From Chthonomonadaceae bacterium (GTDB lineage: Bacteria > Armatimonadota > Chthonomonadetes > Chthonomonadales > Chthonomonadaceae), in the NCBI GenBank assembly GCA_027450145.1, contig DAIDKH010000008.1, positions 1 through 64,000 on the forward strand: DNA of 64,000 nt. The letters run 5' to 3'. The notes under the pieces were generated by a model, which worked only from the letters and a program-made list of their open reading frames with translations, was not told the origin of the DNA and did not search any database. Position 1 is the first letter of the stretch. Every line of letters starts with the position of its first letter. Both the position numbers and the translations under genes were made by a program. Positions 26,654-35,711 of this stretch are shown here, piece after piece.

Positions 26654-27148
26654 TTGGCAACTGAATATTCGTTTGACGTAGTTTCTAAAGTTGATTTGAC
26701 CGAAGTGAAAAACGCAGTGGATCAAACAGAAAAGGAGATTTCCACTCGCTTTGACTTTCGTGGTACCGTCAGTGAGATAAAGATCGAAGACAGCAGCCTC
26801 AAATTAACATCTGACGATGAGTTCAAACTTGAGCAGCTCCTTGAGATTTTGAGAACTCGCATGGCGAAACGCGGCGTTTCACTAAAGGCTCTGGAGTACG
26901 GCAAAATTGAACAAGGAACCAAAGGATCTGTACGCCAAACGATTACCTTGAAACAGGGGATACCCACCGATGAGGCAAAAAAAGTTACCCGCGATATTAG
27001 GGCTAGCGGAATAAAAGTCACTGCCCAAATTCAGAACGAACAAATTCGCATTGCAAGCAAAGACAAAGACGCGTTGCAGGCCGTGCAGAAGCTGATACGT
27101 GAAATGGAAGGCTTGCCATTCGATGTGGAATTTACGAACTATCGGTAG
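26654..27148 (+). CDS. yajQ: YajQ-family nucleotide-binding protein
   Basis: 164 aa from TTG 26654, with AGGAGG about 12 nt upstream, overlapping the end of parB. The full family pattern is present: YSFDVVSKVDLTEVKNAVDQ, STRFDFRG, LEILRTRMAKRGVSLKALE, RQTITLKQGI, KKVTRDIRASGIKVTAQIQ and VRV-like QIRIASKDKDALQAVQ. YajQ proteins have two ferredoxin-like RNA-recognition-type domains; some bind c-di-GMP and act as regulators. Other c-di-GMP-related proteins here include the HD-GYP protein at 10022-11614. Role in this organism is unknown. Confidence 0.93.
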   Translation: MATEYSFDVVSKVDLTEVKNAVDQTEKEISTRFDFRGTVSEIKIEDSSLKLTSDDEFKLEQLLEILRTRMAKRGVSLKALEYGKIEQGTKGSVRQTITLKQGIPTDEAKKVTRDIRASGIKVTAQIQNEQIRIASKDKDALQAVQKLIREMEGLPFDVEFTNYR

Positions 27149-27180
27149 CGAGATTACCGGGAACGGAAGAAAAAAAGAGG

Positions 27181-27207
27181 GGCCGGGAAAAGGAGAGAAA
27201 CCCGGCC
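27181..27207 (-). terminator. GC-rich hairpin with T-run on the minus strand
   Basis: Perfect 7-bp inverted repeat GGCCGGG (27181-27187) and CCCGGCC (27201-27207). Read on the minus strand it is followed by CTCTTTTTTTC, the pattern of an intrinsic terminator, but the flanking genes yajQ and polA are both on the plus strand. On the plus strand an A-run precedes it and no T-run follows. Confidence 0.5.
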
Positions 27208-27368
27208 GCCTCAAGGAAGGAAGGTGAACTCGAATACTTATAGTTTCGGTGTAATCACGCAATTTCTTTAGACCCATTACTGCACAAATACCAGAAATCC
27301 CCTGTTAATCACACTGGTTTACTCCTTCATGAATTAACCATGCCTCCCATAAAAGGTAATCACGCAAA

Positions 27369-30074
27369 ATGACGGCACCGTCCAAAGCACCGCGGCTCAT
27401 TTTAATCGATGCATATAGCCTGCTCTTCAGGGCATTCTTTGGCTCCCAGGATTTTACCACCAGCGACAACCGTCCCACCGGCGCCTTATATGGGTTTAGC
27501 AACATGCTCATCTCCGTCCTGACAAACGAGGCGCCAAACGCAATGGTTGTATGCTGGGACGCACACAGCCCTTCACTTCGCAAACAGGAGTTTGACGCAT
27601 ATAAAGCCCACCGTCCAGACGTTGATGACCGCCTAATACAGCAGATGCCAGTTGCGCGCGAGATCGTAAACGCCATGGGTATTCAGGCTGCCGAACTGGA
27701 TGGATACGAAGCAGACGATCTTGTGGGTACGCTTGCCGTACGCGCCGCGCACGATGGGTACGAAGTGACCATCTATACCGGCGACTCCGATCAATTGCAG
27801 CTAGTTACACCGGGTATTACAGTGAAGATGACACAGCGTGGTGTTACCGATGTAAAAGAATACGACACGGAAGCAGTAATCCAGCGGTATGGAATCCTCC
27901 CTGTATATTTGCCAGATTATAAGGCACTGACCGGGGACACCTCCGACAACATTCCTGGGGTCCCAGGCATCGGAGATAAGTGGGCAACTAAACTCCTCCA
28001 GCAATTCACGAGTATAGATGAACTAATCGCTCGGTCCCAGGAGATTGAGCCGGCGCGAATACGAAATCTTATACAGTCCAATACCGACCAGGTTAAGTTT
28101 TCTAAGAAGCTGGCAACGATTATTTGCGATGCCCCTTTGGACCTTGCCATTGAGCCGTACGCACCATCGAATTTTCATCGAGAACAGCTAACGGCCTTGT
28201 TTAACGATCTGGAGTTCAAGTCCTTTTCAGCTAGGCTCGCAAAGATAGGGCTCGAGCCTGTGGAGGATCGCTCTACTGCATTAGAGATTAGCTTTAACAC
28301 CATTAAATCCGATGTTGAGCTTCAAGACCTGTTAACTAAAATCGAGGCCTCAAGCAGTATTGCAGTTGAGGTACTGGTGGAGAAGGCCAAGCCTGCACGG
28401 TCGGCTGCAGTGGAAGGCATAGCGCTGTCCGCAAGCGAAGGTGAGTCCTGGTTCATCCCTATCACCCGCCCGTCGAATGCAGAGGGCCTGTTTGAAGCGC
28501 AGGACATTTCAACAGGATACGCCGCAGACCTTAACCAGTTCATACCTCTGTTCACAGCAATGCCGCCCAAACTCGTTGCTCATAACGTAAAGCAGATACT
28601 TCACGCGCTGCATGCGTCTAGCAGTATGATGAATGTTACCTGCGCATTCGACACACTTCTTGCCGCATTTCTCCTCGATTCGGGTGGCCGAAATGGGTAC
28701 CCACTGCGCGAACTTGCAGAATCACTACTTCGGGTAACGCTGCCACAAAGGACCGATAACGGAACGCCAGAAGCAGCAATGGTAAATGCGGCGCTTATTT
28801 ATAAGTTATATCCAGTTATGGAAGCCAGGCTCCGCGAGCTCGATATGCTTGATGTAATGAGGCAGGTAGACTTGCCATTACCTCAGGTACTTGCTGTGAT
28901 TGAGCAAACAGGTATACAGTTGGATCTCCCCTATATCTCAACACTTTCCGAGCGCATGGCCGAGGACATACTGCAACTTGAACAAAAAGTCTTCGCCTGT
29001 GCGGGTGCGGAATTCAACATTGACTCACCCAAGCAACTACAAGAGATACTTTTTGACAAGATGAAGCTGCCTTCAGGTAAAAAAACCAAATCCGGTTACT
29101 CAACCGGCGCAGATATTTTAGAACAGTTAGCACCCAAATATGAGATAGCCCAGCATATCATTGACTACCGAGAGGTTACCAAACTTAAATCTACGTACGC
29201 AGATGCCCTTTCCCGCCTTGCGGATCCCGTAACACATCGCGTATATACAACGTTAAACCAAACGGTTGCCAGGACCGGTAGATTGAGTTCTACGGACCCT
29301 AACCTACAGAATATTCCTATTAGAAGTGAGGTTGGCAGAGAGATTCGACGAGCGTTTATTGCTCCAGAAGGGCGGCTGCTCCTGTCTTGCGACTATTCAC
29401 AGGTGGAACTACGCGTTCTAGCGCACATCACCGGTGATTCCACACTAACCCAAGCGTTCCTAAATGGCGAAGACGTTCACACAGCCACGGCATCACTGGT
29501 GTTTGGTGTAGAAGTTTCCGATGTAACGAAAGATATGCGGCGCCAGGCAAAAACCATTAACTTCGCGGTCATTTATGGTCAAAGTGCCTTTTCCCTCGCC
29601 AATACTCTAGGGGTGGAGAATAGTGTAGCGGCTGGCTGGATAGAAGACTATTTTCGGCGCCTGCCAGGTGTACATGCGTGGATAGCGCAAACCAAAGAGA
29701 GCGCAAAGGCGTTGGGCTACGTCAAAACGCCACTAGGTCGTCGAAGATACATCACCGACATTAATAGTAGCTCCTTCGCCTTACGCCAAGCCGCAGAGCG
29801 CGCGGCAGTGAACATGCCAATACAGGGTGCCGCCGCCGACATTATGAAACTCGCGATGATAGACGTATACACCTGGCTCAAAACAGAGCAGGTTAGCGGT
29901 TGCACGCTGCTCCTACAGGTTCATGACGAACTTCTATTTGAAGTGGATAAAGGTCATGCCGAAAAGTATGGCAGCAAAATCGCCATGTTAATGCAAAACG
30001 CGTATCCCATGACAGTGCCGCTTTCTGCTGAAACGAAAGTCGGTTCTAACTGGGCCGACATGACACCCATTTAA
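27369..30074 (+). CDS. polA: DNA polymerase I, proofreading domain degenerate
   Basis: 901 aa. The 5'-nuclease domain (about 1-290) is intact: DAYSLLFRAFF, YEADDLVGTLA, DSDQLQLV, GIGDKWATKLL. The middle domain (about 310-490) keeps the 3'-5' exonuclease fold, but the ExoI position reads IAVEVLVEKAKPARSAAVEG rather than a DxE triad, so proofreading is probably lost, as in Taq and Bst polymerases. The polymerase domain has motif A CDYSQVELRVLAHI, motif B RRQAKTINFAVIYGQSAF, and motif C LQVHDELLFEV. It completes Okazaki fragments and repair gaps. It converges on the hybrid kinase with a 4-bp overlap of the ends. Confidence 0.97.
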   Translation: MTAPSKAPRLILIDAYSLLFRAFFGSQDFTTSDNRPTGALYGFSNMLISVLTNEAPNAMVVCWDAHSPSLRKQEFDAYKAHRPDVDDRLIQQMPVAREIVNAMGIQAAELDGYEADDLVGTLAVRAAHDGYEVTIYTGDSDQLQLVTPGITVKMTQRGVTDVKEYDTEAVIQRYGILPVYLPDYKALTGDTSDNIPGVPGIGDKWATKLLQQFTSIDELIARSQEIEPARIRNLIQSNTDQVKFSKKLATIICDAPLDLAIEPYAPSNFHREQLTALFNDLEFKSFSARLAKIGLEPVEDRSTALEISFNTIKSDVELQDLLTKIEASSSIAVEVLVEKAKPARSAAVEGIALSASEGESWFIPITRPSNAEGLFEAQDISTGYAADLNQFIPLFTAMPPKLVAHNVKQILHALHASSSMMNVTCAFDTLLAAFLLDSGGRNGYPLRELAESLLRVTLPQRTDNGTPEAAMVNAALIYKLYPVMEARLRELDMLDVMRQVDLPLPQVLAVIEQTGIQLDLPYISTLSERMAEDILQLEQKVFACAGAEFNIDSPKQLQEILFDKMKLPSGKKTKSGYSTGADILEQLAPKYEIAQHIIDYREVTKLKSTYADALSRLADPVTHRVYTTLNQTVARTGRLSSTDPNLQNIPIRSEVGREIRRAFIAPEGRLLLSCDYSQVELRVLAHITGDSTLTQAFLNGEDVHTATASLVFGVEVSDVTKDMRRQAKTINFAVIYGQSAFSLANTLGVENSVAAGWIEDYFRRLPGVHAWIAQTKESAKALGYVKTPLGRRRYITDINSSSFALRQAAERAAVNMPIQGAAADIMKLAMIDVYTWLKTEQVSGCTLLLQVHDELLFEVDKGHAEKYGSKIAMLMQNAYPMTVPLSAETKVGSNWADMTPI

Positions 30075-33000
30075 CGGTCGCTTAGTTGGCTGTTTACCGT
30101 TCTCAGTAGTGAGCTAAGACTAAATGGCTTGCGCAGAAGCACGGCTCCTTCTGGCAGCGGGCTACCCTCACCTACTATTTCGGGCGCATAGCCAGACATG
30201 TATATTACGCTCAGGTTTGGTCGCTGTTCTGCCATGCGTTCGGCAAGTTCAATACCAGTCATAGCCGGCATAACGATGTCTGTAAGCAGAAGGTCGAACT
30301 CCTGTTGGGGGTCATTAAGTAACTGCAGCGCCTCCAGACCGTCGGTTGCTTCCTGAACGGTAAATCCACTGCGCCGTAAGGTCTGCACGACGATCCTACG
30401 CACAGTCACCTCGTCTTCCACCACAAGAATACACTGAGACCGAGTAGATTGAGGGTCATAGGTTTCGGCTGGTGCTTCTATATTTGGCGCCCCCGAATCT
30501 TGCTGCTCTAACATTGGCAGATACACGTTCACTACTGTTCCCTCACCAGGCTTACTATCAATATTGATCTCCCCGTCCCATTGTTTTGCTATGCCGTAGC
30601 AGATCGACAGACCTAGCCCTGTTCCCTTACCAAGAGGTTTGGTCGTAAAGAATGGTTCAAACACGCGATTGTGAACGGTTTCGTCCATACCGGAACCAGA
30701 GTCCTTTACAGAAATCCGAACCCAGGTATCCGACTCCGGCCGAACGCTTTGGATAGTCGCAGGCACCTCGCGCCCAGGCTGAATGGAAGTTTCAATCGTC
30801 AAACTCCCGCCACCAGGCATAGCATCCCGAGCATTTGTCGCCAAATTCGTTACAAGCTGCTCTATCTGCTGTGCCGGCACATTGGTAACGCAAGCGGCAG
30901 ATCGAAGGTTAAGGGTGAGGTTTACTTTTTCTCCCAAAAGCGGGGCGAGAATAACCGTGAGATCCCTGATCACCGTGTTAACGTCGCATGGGGCGGGATC
31001 AACCGATTGCCTACGAGCGAATGCGAGAAGTTGCCGAACCAGGTCCGCAGCCCTTTCTGCGGCGTGATTTATTGCTTGTAACGGACCGACCTCGTCCGGA
31101 TCGACGTAGTCGGCAGTCAGCAGGGTTTCCGTATAGCCCAGGATAACCGATAGCAGGTTGTTAAAGTCATGAGCGATTCCTCCAGCAAGCCTGCCGACCG
31201 ACTCAAGCTTTTGAGATCTTACCAGTTCGCGCTCAAGACGCTTTATTTCGCTGATGTTTACAGCATACAGCACGGTTACAGAGGGCTCTGCGGCCAGTTT
31301 AGTGCCTCCCGCCAATACTGGCACAAACTCTCCGCTAGAGGTCACAAACACCTGCTGGAAGGGCGCGCAGGAACCATACAGCTCTAGTTCCGTGTGCAAC
31401 CGCCGGTAGGCTGCCTCACTCCCAGGAGCCAAAACCTGCGAACAGTGCAGTTGATGGTCTTGTAACTCCTCACTACTGCGCTCCACCATTGCCAAAAACG
31501 CCTCATTCGCTTCTACCAGGTAGCCATCATCGCTGCAAAAACAGACGCCAATAATTCCTGCCGAATAGAGGGAACGGAACCGTGCCTCGCTGGCAGCCAA
31601 CACATTCTGCGCTTGCCGCATTCCGGTTACGTCACGCACAGTGAGAGTACCAAGGACAAAATTGCTCTCGTTGTCTCGAAGTGAAAAGCCATTGTACAAC
31701 GCGCAGATAGGTTCAGAACGACCATTGGGAAACACCAGCAATTCATAGCCCGAGAAGGTCTCGCCCCTAAATACGCGCATGCTTGGCAGGTTGTCCGGTG
31801 ACAATAACTCGCCATCCAGGCCTCTCGCGGTGAAGTGCTGCTTCAGCTCACTGATATGTGACAGCCGAAATTCTACCGGCAATTTAAACAATTGCTTAAA
31901 AGCGTCGTTTAGTAAAATCACATTTCCCTGGCCGTCAAATATAACCAGGCCCTCATTCATGCTCTGCAGGATGGAGCGGAGCATAGATCTCTCGGCTTCT
32001 AACGACGCAAGAAGGCGTTGTCGTTCAGTCTCCATCTGCACGCGCAGAGTAAGATCCTCTTGTATGGCAACGTAGCCAACGACCTCGCCGTCACGATCAC
32101 GGCTAGGGATGTACGTGTAGCGTACATGCTTCGGACCAATCGGCTCTTTGAACGGCAAAAGCGTTTCGTACGTCTGGACAAAGCCCTCAAGGGCTCGACC
32201 CCGCTCATCTGCAACCTTCTCAATGACCTCCTGGCCCACGAGATCAACTAGCGGACGACCGACCATTTCACCTGGCGCTATCTTCATTATCCTTGCATAA
32301 CAATCATTGTAGAATTCAAGAATAAGCTGTCGGTTCAAATAACAGATACCTAAAGGAGCGTGGTTGAGGATCTCTTCTAAATAGCGATTCTGACTAACTA
32401 ATTCCTGCTCCGCAAACCGTCGTTCAATCACAGATCCCAGTGTGGAGGCAACGCTCTGCATAAAGCGCACCTCCTTTTCTAGAAATTGATGAACATTACT
32501 GGAATGGGCGGTAAGTGCTCCCCACACCTGACCGCTCACAACAATCGGTACGCTAATCGCGCTGCGAATCGCGTAGGCCGCTAGCCCGTCGTCCAGCTGC
32601 AAATCAGCTAGTTCGTGCCCGTTATTCACGACAACAGGCGCGCACGTGCGAATGGCCAGGCCACTAAGGGTATCGTCATGAACGTTGTACTGCCCAACAT
32701 CCTTTAGATCCAAGCCACAGACTATTTGAAGTAAATCATCACTAGGGTTCCATCTAACCACTTTAGTACAGGTCATTGAAACCAGCCTGCCAATTCGCTT
32801 GCAAACCTCCAGGAATAGCTCTTGCTCAGGAATTCGCTGCTGTGCAAGTTGCGCTACTTCTGCTAGTATAACCAAACTACTCACGTCGCGAATAACAATC
32901 ATCACACAATTTGGGGAGCCATCGTCATTTACAATTACGCTAAGCCAGTACTCTGTTTCAAGCCCCTTGTCAGCCGGGTTAAATGAGAGCCGCGCCACCA

Positions 33001-33229
33001 CGGGGGACTTTGTAGCCACTGCATGTTGCACGGAGCGATGAAATTCGTCAAGACACTCAACGCCGTTAACCAGTTCTTTAAGGCTTGTCCCGGTATCTGG
33101 GCTCACCCCAACTATTTCCAAAAACACACTGTTAGACCGAATGAAGGTGCCGTCCAGATCAAAAAAGCAAATCGCATCACGACTAGTTTCAAGCACATGT
33201 TTAAGCAATCTGTTTGCATCGGGAAGCAT
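30071..33229 (-). CDS. Multi-sensor hybrid histidine kinase (PAS, GAF, PAS x3, HisKA, HATPase, receiver)
   Basis: 1052 aa, with no membrane segment, so cytoplasmic. Domains in order: PAS (about 1-120), GAF (about 145-285, with ISVPIVVSGQVWGALTAHS), three PAS domains (about 285-400, 415-535, 545-660), HisKA with the phospho-histidine in GGIAHDFNNLLSVILGYTE (about 665-735), HATPase (NLATNARDAMPGGG, DSGSGMD, GKGTGLGLSICYG), and a C-terminal receiver (about 930-1050) with LVVEDE, phospho-acceptor Asp in LLLTDIVMP and RKPFS. ATG 33229 has GGGAG upstream. No cognate response regulator is adjacent. The input signal is unknown. Confidence 0.93.
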   Translation of the reverse strand: MLPDANRLLKHVLETSRDAICFFDLDGTFIRSNSVFLEIVGVSPDTGTSLKELVNGVECLDEFHRSVQHAVATKSPVVARLSFNPADKGLETEYWLSVIVNDDGSPNCVMIVIRDVSSLVILAEVAQLAQQRIPEQELFLEVCKRIGRLVSMTCTKVVRWNPSDDLLQIVCGLDLKDVGQYNVHDDTLSGLAIRTCAPVVVNNGHELADLQLDDGLAAYAIRSAISVPIVVSGQVWGALTAHSSNVHQFLEKEVRFMQSVASTLGSVIERRFAEQELVSQNRYLEEILNHAPLGICYLNRQLILEFYNDCYARIMKIAPGEMVGRPLVDLVGQEVIEKVADERGRALEGFVQTYETLLPFKEPIGPKHVRYTYIPSRDRDGEVVGYVAIQEDLTLRVQMETERQRLLASLEAERSMLRSILQSMNEGLVIFDGQGNVILLNDAFKQLFKLPVEFRLSHISELKQHFTARGLDGELLSPDNLPSMRVFRGETFSGYELLVFPNGRSEPICALYNGFSLRDNESNFVLGTLTVRDVTGMRQAQNVLAASEARFRSLYSAGIIGVCFCSDDGYLVEANEAFLAMVERSSEELQDHQLHCSQVLAPGSEAAYRRLHTELELYGSCAPFQQVFVTSSGEFVPVLAGGTKLAAEPSVTVLYAVNISEIKRLERELVRSQKLESVGRLAGGIAHDFNNLLSVILGYTETLLTADYVDPDEVGPLQAINHAAERAADLVRQLLAFARRQSVDPAPCDVNTVIRDLTVILAPLLGEKVNLTLNLRSAACVTNVPAQQIEQLVTNLATNARDAMPGGGSLTIETSIQPGREVPATIQSVRPESDTWVRISVKDSGSGMDETVHNRVFEPFFTTKPLGKGTGLGLSICYGIAKQWDGEINIDSKPGEGTVVNVYLPMLEQQDSGAPNIEAPAETYDPQSTRSQCILVVEDEVTVRRIVVQTLRRSGFTVQEATDGLEALQLLNDPQQEFDLLLTDIVMPAMTGIELAERMAEQRPNLSVIYMSGYAPEIVGEGSPLPEGAVLLRKPFSLSSLLRTVNSQLSDR

Positions 33230-33583
33230 TATTTAGAACTCCCACTTCGGTGAATAGTTGCACTCCAAAGACCGAGCATTAAATGGCTCCCGATGGACAA
33301 TGTTGGGTACAACCCAACAATTCCTAATCAGTTACCCTTTGATTTCGTACCTGTTACAACGTCTATCTAGATTTAATATTATGCCCGAAATACCTAAATA
33401 TCTCTAAAATACAAAGTCGACTGAATTTCTCCCGTCATGATCGAATGTTTTGGGGCGATTTTATTCGAAACGTTCAAGGTTACATAACCTTATCGCCTTA
33501 GGTCACACGATGTACCCCGTCCGGGAGCAACCACCTAGGAAATGGATCAGGAAACCCGATTCTCACTATGGTAATGCTCACGC
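33230..33583. other. Intergenic region between the hybrid kinase and the pilus operon terminator
   Basis: About 350 bp. It holds the upstream control region of the kinase gene, minus strand. No clear -35/-10 is seen. A plus frame at 33450-33650 crosses the terminator hairpin and is not a gene. Confidence 0.4.
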
Positions 33584-33616
33584 AAAACGACCCCGGAACG
33601 TAGCCCCGGGGTCGTC
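33584..33616 (-). terminator. Terminator of the pilus assembly operon
   Basis: Perfect 10-bp inverted repeat ACGACCCCGG (33588-33597) and CCGGGGTCGT (33607-33616), 9-nt loop, followed on the minus strand by TTTTGC. It lies 22 bp after the secretin stop. Confidence 0.88.
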
Positions 33617-33638
33617 CACTGAGTCACACCGGCATAGC

Positions 33639-35573
33639 TTACGGAAGTAGACCCGCCGATCCATTATTAGAGGAAGCCTGGGGAACTTCGGCCGCTGGAA
33701 CAGGATTGGGAAGTATCTGCGGTGTAATGAACACCAACAGGTCTGCGTCGTTTGTGGTAACGTTGCGAGACCGGAACAGTGTACCAATTAGAGGCAGATC
33801 ACCCAGTAATGGGATCTTGTTTTCAGAGATCGAGTCCTGCTTACGAGTTAGGCCATTGATAACCAGCGTATCGCCATTACCAACAATCCTTGTCACAATC
33901 GCCTGCTGGCCCGCGATGATAGGAATAGATCCACCAGCAGGGTTGGTAATCGTGCCCTGTATGTCGAACGAGAACAGGTTACCTGTAAGGTAAATGGAGC
34001 CATCCCCGTTTATGTACGGCGTAATACCGAGATACACGGTGACAGGAAGCTCTGTAATCGTGGTAGAGACGAATACGTTGCCGTTGATACCGATGATAGG
34101 CTGCTGAACGAGAATTGGAACTTCGGTTGTATCCGTGAAGATCGCAGGTATACCATTGAGCGTCACAGACTCCGGCGAGGTTATTAGCTTTCCACGGCCG
34201 GTAGTAAGGATCCAGCTGAGCTGGGTCTGCAAGTTACCCGTTGCGTACTGAATGGATGCTGTGTTGGTGGGCGAGAAGCCAGCGTTAGCAGCAGCCACCA
34301 GGTTCACACGAGTGAAGTTCCAGGTGATACCAAACGAGTTAACATCGTTGTGAGTAACCGTAACGAATTGGGCCTTAATCAGAATCTGGCGAGGCTCAAC
34401 ATCAAGAAGGCGCACGAGCTCCTTGAATTGATTAAGCTGCTCGGGATTCTGGTATCGCAACAAGAGGCTACCATCCGCATCAAGTGCCATGATATCATTA
34501 GGGTCGATACCAGGGGGCAACAGGGCCTGAGCAGTTGCATTGTTGCCGTTAGCACCGCCAGGTCCGCCAACACCAGAGCCACCGCCGGGTCCGCCAGCAC
34601 CACCCCCAGGGGCGCCAAATCCGCCGCCACCTGGACCACCGTTGAACCCACCCTGTCCGCCAGGACCACCAAAGCCACCAAAGCCCTGACCGCGGCCGAA
34701 TTCACCGGCACTAAGCGAATCGCTCCTTCGCGCGGCCTGACCACCGCTCGCAGGGAAATTCACGGCACTAGCTGCAGCACCTGCCGCAGCCCCACTTGTG
34801 TCCTGGGAAGACGGTGAAACCTGAGTAAACATGTTACCCTGCGATGATGGAGCAGCACCCGCGGCACCGCCGTACCCATTAAACTGTGCCTGAGGATTAA
34901 GCCGCTGTGCTCCTCCCGGCGTTAAGAATACAGGTGCCTGGGAACTAGCAGGAATGTAGTTTCCACCAGTGATACTCTGTTCCATGGCCGCTAGGCTGGC
35001 CTGTTGAATCATGTGGCTTACGTCGGGCCTAGAGTCAACATGGATCATCCGTAGAAATTGATCCGGCGGAAGGTATTTAAGACGGATCTTCACGATATGG
35101 TAATTCGAGGCAGGCGGTAGATAAGCCTGCTCAGGCAGAACAGTCGGTTGCGGTGCCGGTGGCTGTGGCGCAGAGCCATGCGGCCCGATGTAGTAAATAC
35201 CATCCTGCTGCCACATATCTGCGTTGGCGCTTTCGGCGATCGCCTTAAGCACGGTACTTACCGACTGGTTCCGCAGGGAGACATTCACCTTACCATAAGG
35301 TTGTCCGTCGACCTGCGGCTTAATCACCACCTGGATTCCCGTCTTCTGCTGGATGATATCAACAGCGGACGCCAGCGGCGCATCCACCAGTGTCATCGTG
35401 CGGATGACTGGCACGGCAGACGTAGCCGGAGCGCTGAATTCGCTTCCGCTGGAACCAGTCAGTTCTCCATCGGCCTGAGCGCGAAGAACGCCGCCACACA
35501 TCATTGCCGCAGCAAAAACCGCGGAAATCGACAGGATGGCAACCTTACGCCCATGATGCCAGTACAAGCCCAT
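33639..35573 (-). CDS. pilQ: Type IV pilus secretin PilQ-like
   Basis: 644 aa outer-membrane channel protein. A signal peptide (about 1-32) leads to an STN domain (about 55-130: DAPLASAVDIIQQKTGIQVV, VNVSLRNQSVSTVLKAIAE). A disordered linker rich in Ser, Ala, Gln and then Gly (about 180-345, including GFGGFGGPGGQGGFNGGPGG) comes before the secretin core (about 375-625): VEPRQILIKAQFVTVT, VTRIVGNGDTLVINGLTRKQ, IPLLGDLPLIGTLFR and LLVFITPQIL. It is the last gene of the pilMNOP-STN-pilQ operon, and a perfect terminator follows. The linker length is unusual for PilQ. Confidence 0.9.
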   Translation of the reverse strand: MGLYWHHGRKVAILSISAVFAAAMMCGGVLRAQADGELTGSSGSEFSAPATSAVPVIRTMTLVDAPLASAVDIIQQKTGIQVVIKPQVDGQPYGKVNVSLRNQSVSTVLKAIAESANADMWQQDGIYYIGPHGSAPQPPAPQPTVLPEQAYLPPASNYHIVKIRLKYLPPDQFLRMIHVDSRPDVSHMIQQASLAAMEQSITGGNYIPASSQAPVFLTPGGAQRLNPQAQFNGYGGAAGAAPSSQGNMFTQVSPSSQDTSGAAAGAAASAVNFPASGGQAARRSDSLSAGEFGRGQGFGGFGGPGGQGGFNGGPGGGGFGAPGGGAGGPGGGSGVGGPGGANGNNATAQALLPPGIDPNDIMALDADGSLLLRYQNPEQLNQFKELVRLLDVEPRQILIKAQFVTVTHNDVNSFGITWNFTRVNLVAAANAGFSPTNTASIQYATGNLQTQLSWILTTGRGKLITSPESVTLNGIPAIFTDTTEVPILVQQPIIGINGNVFVSTTITELPVTVYLGITPYINGDGSIYLTGNLFSFDIQGTITNPAGGSIPIIAGQQAIVTRIVGNGDTLVINGLTRKQDSISENKIPLLGDLPLIGTLFRSRNVTTNDADLLVFITPQILPNPVPAAEVPQASSNNGSAGLLP

Positions 35574-35672
35574 ACCAATGCCCCCCTTTTGCGCCTTATT
35601 GTACAGAGTGGCGCTTATCCCAAAAAGTTTGTAGCAATTTCTTCAATTCGTGGACGGTGCGTGGACAACTGA

Positions 35673-35696
35673 GCTTCCGCACAAACGTGTGGAAGC
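35673..35696 (-). repeat. Intercistronic hairpin before the secretin gene
   Basis: GCTTCCGCAC (35673-35682) and GTGTGGAAGC (35687-35696), a 10-bp stem with one G-T wobble and a 4-nt loop, in the 138-bp gap between the STN gene and pilQ. There is no T-run, so it may protect or separate the secretin message. Confidence 0.55.
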
Positions 35697-35711
35697 CTAG
35701 TTAGCAACCTC

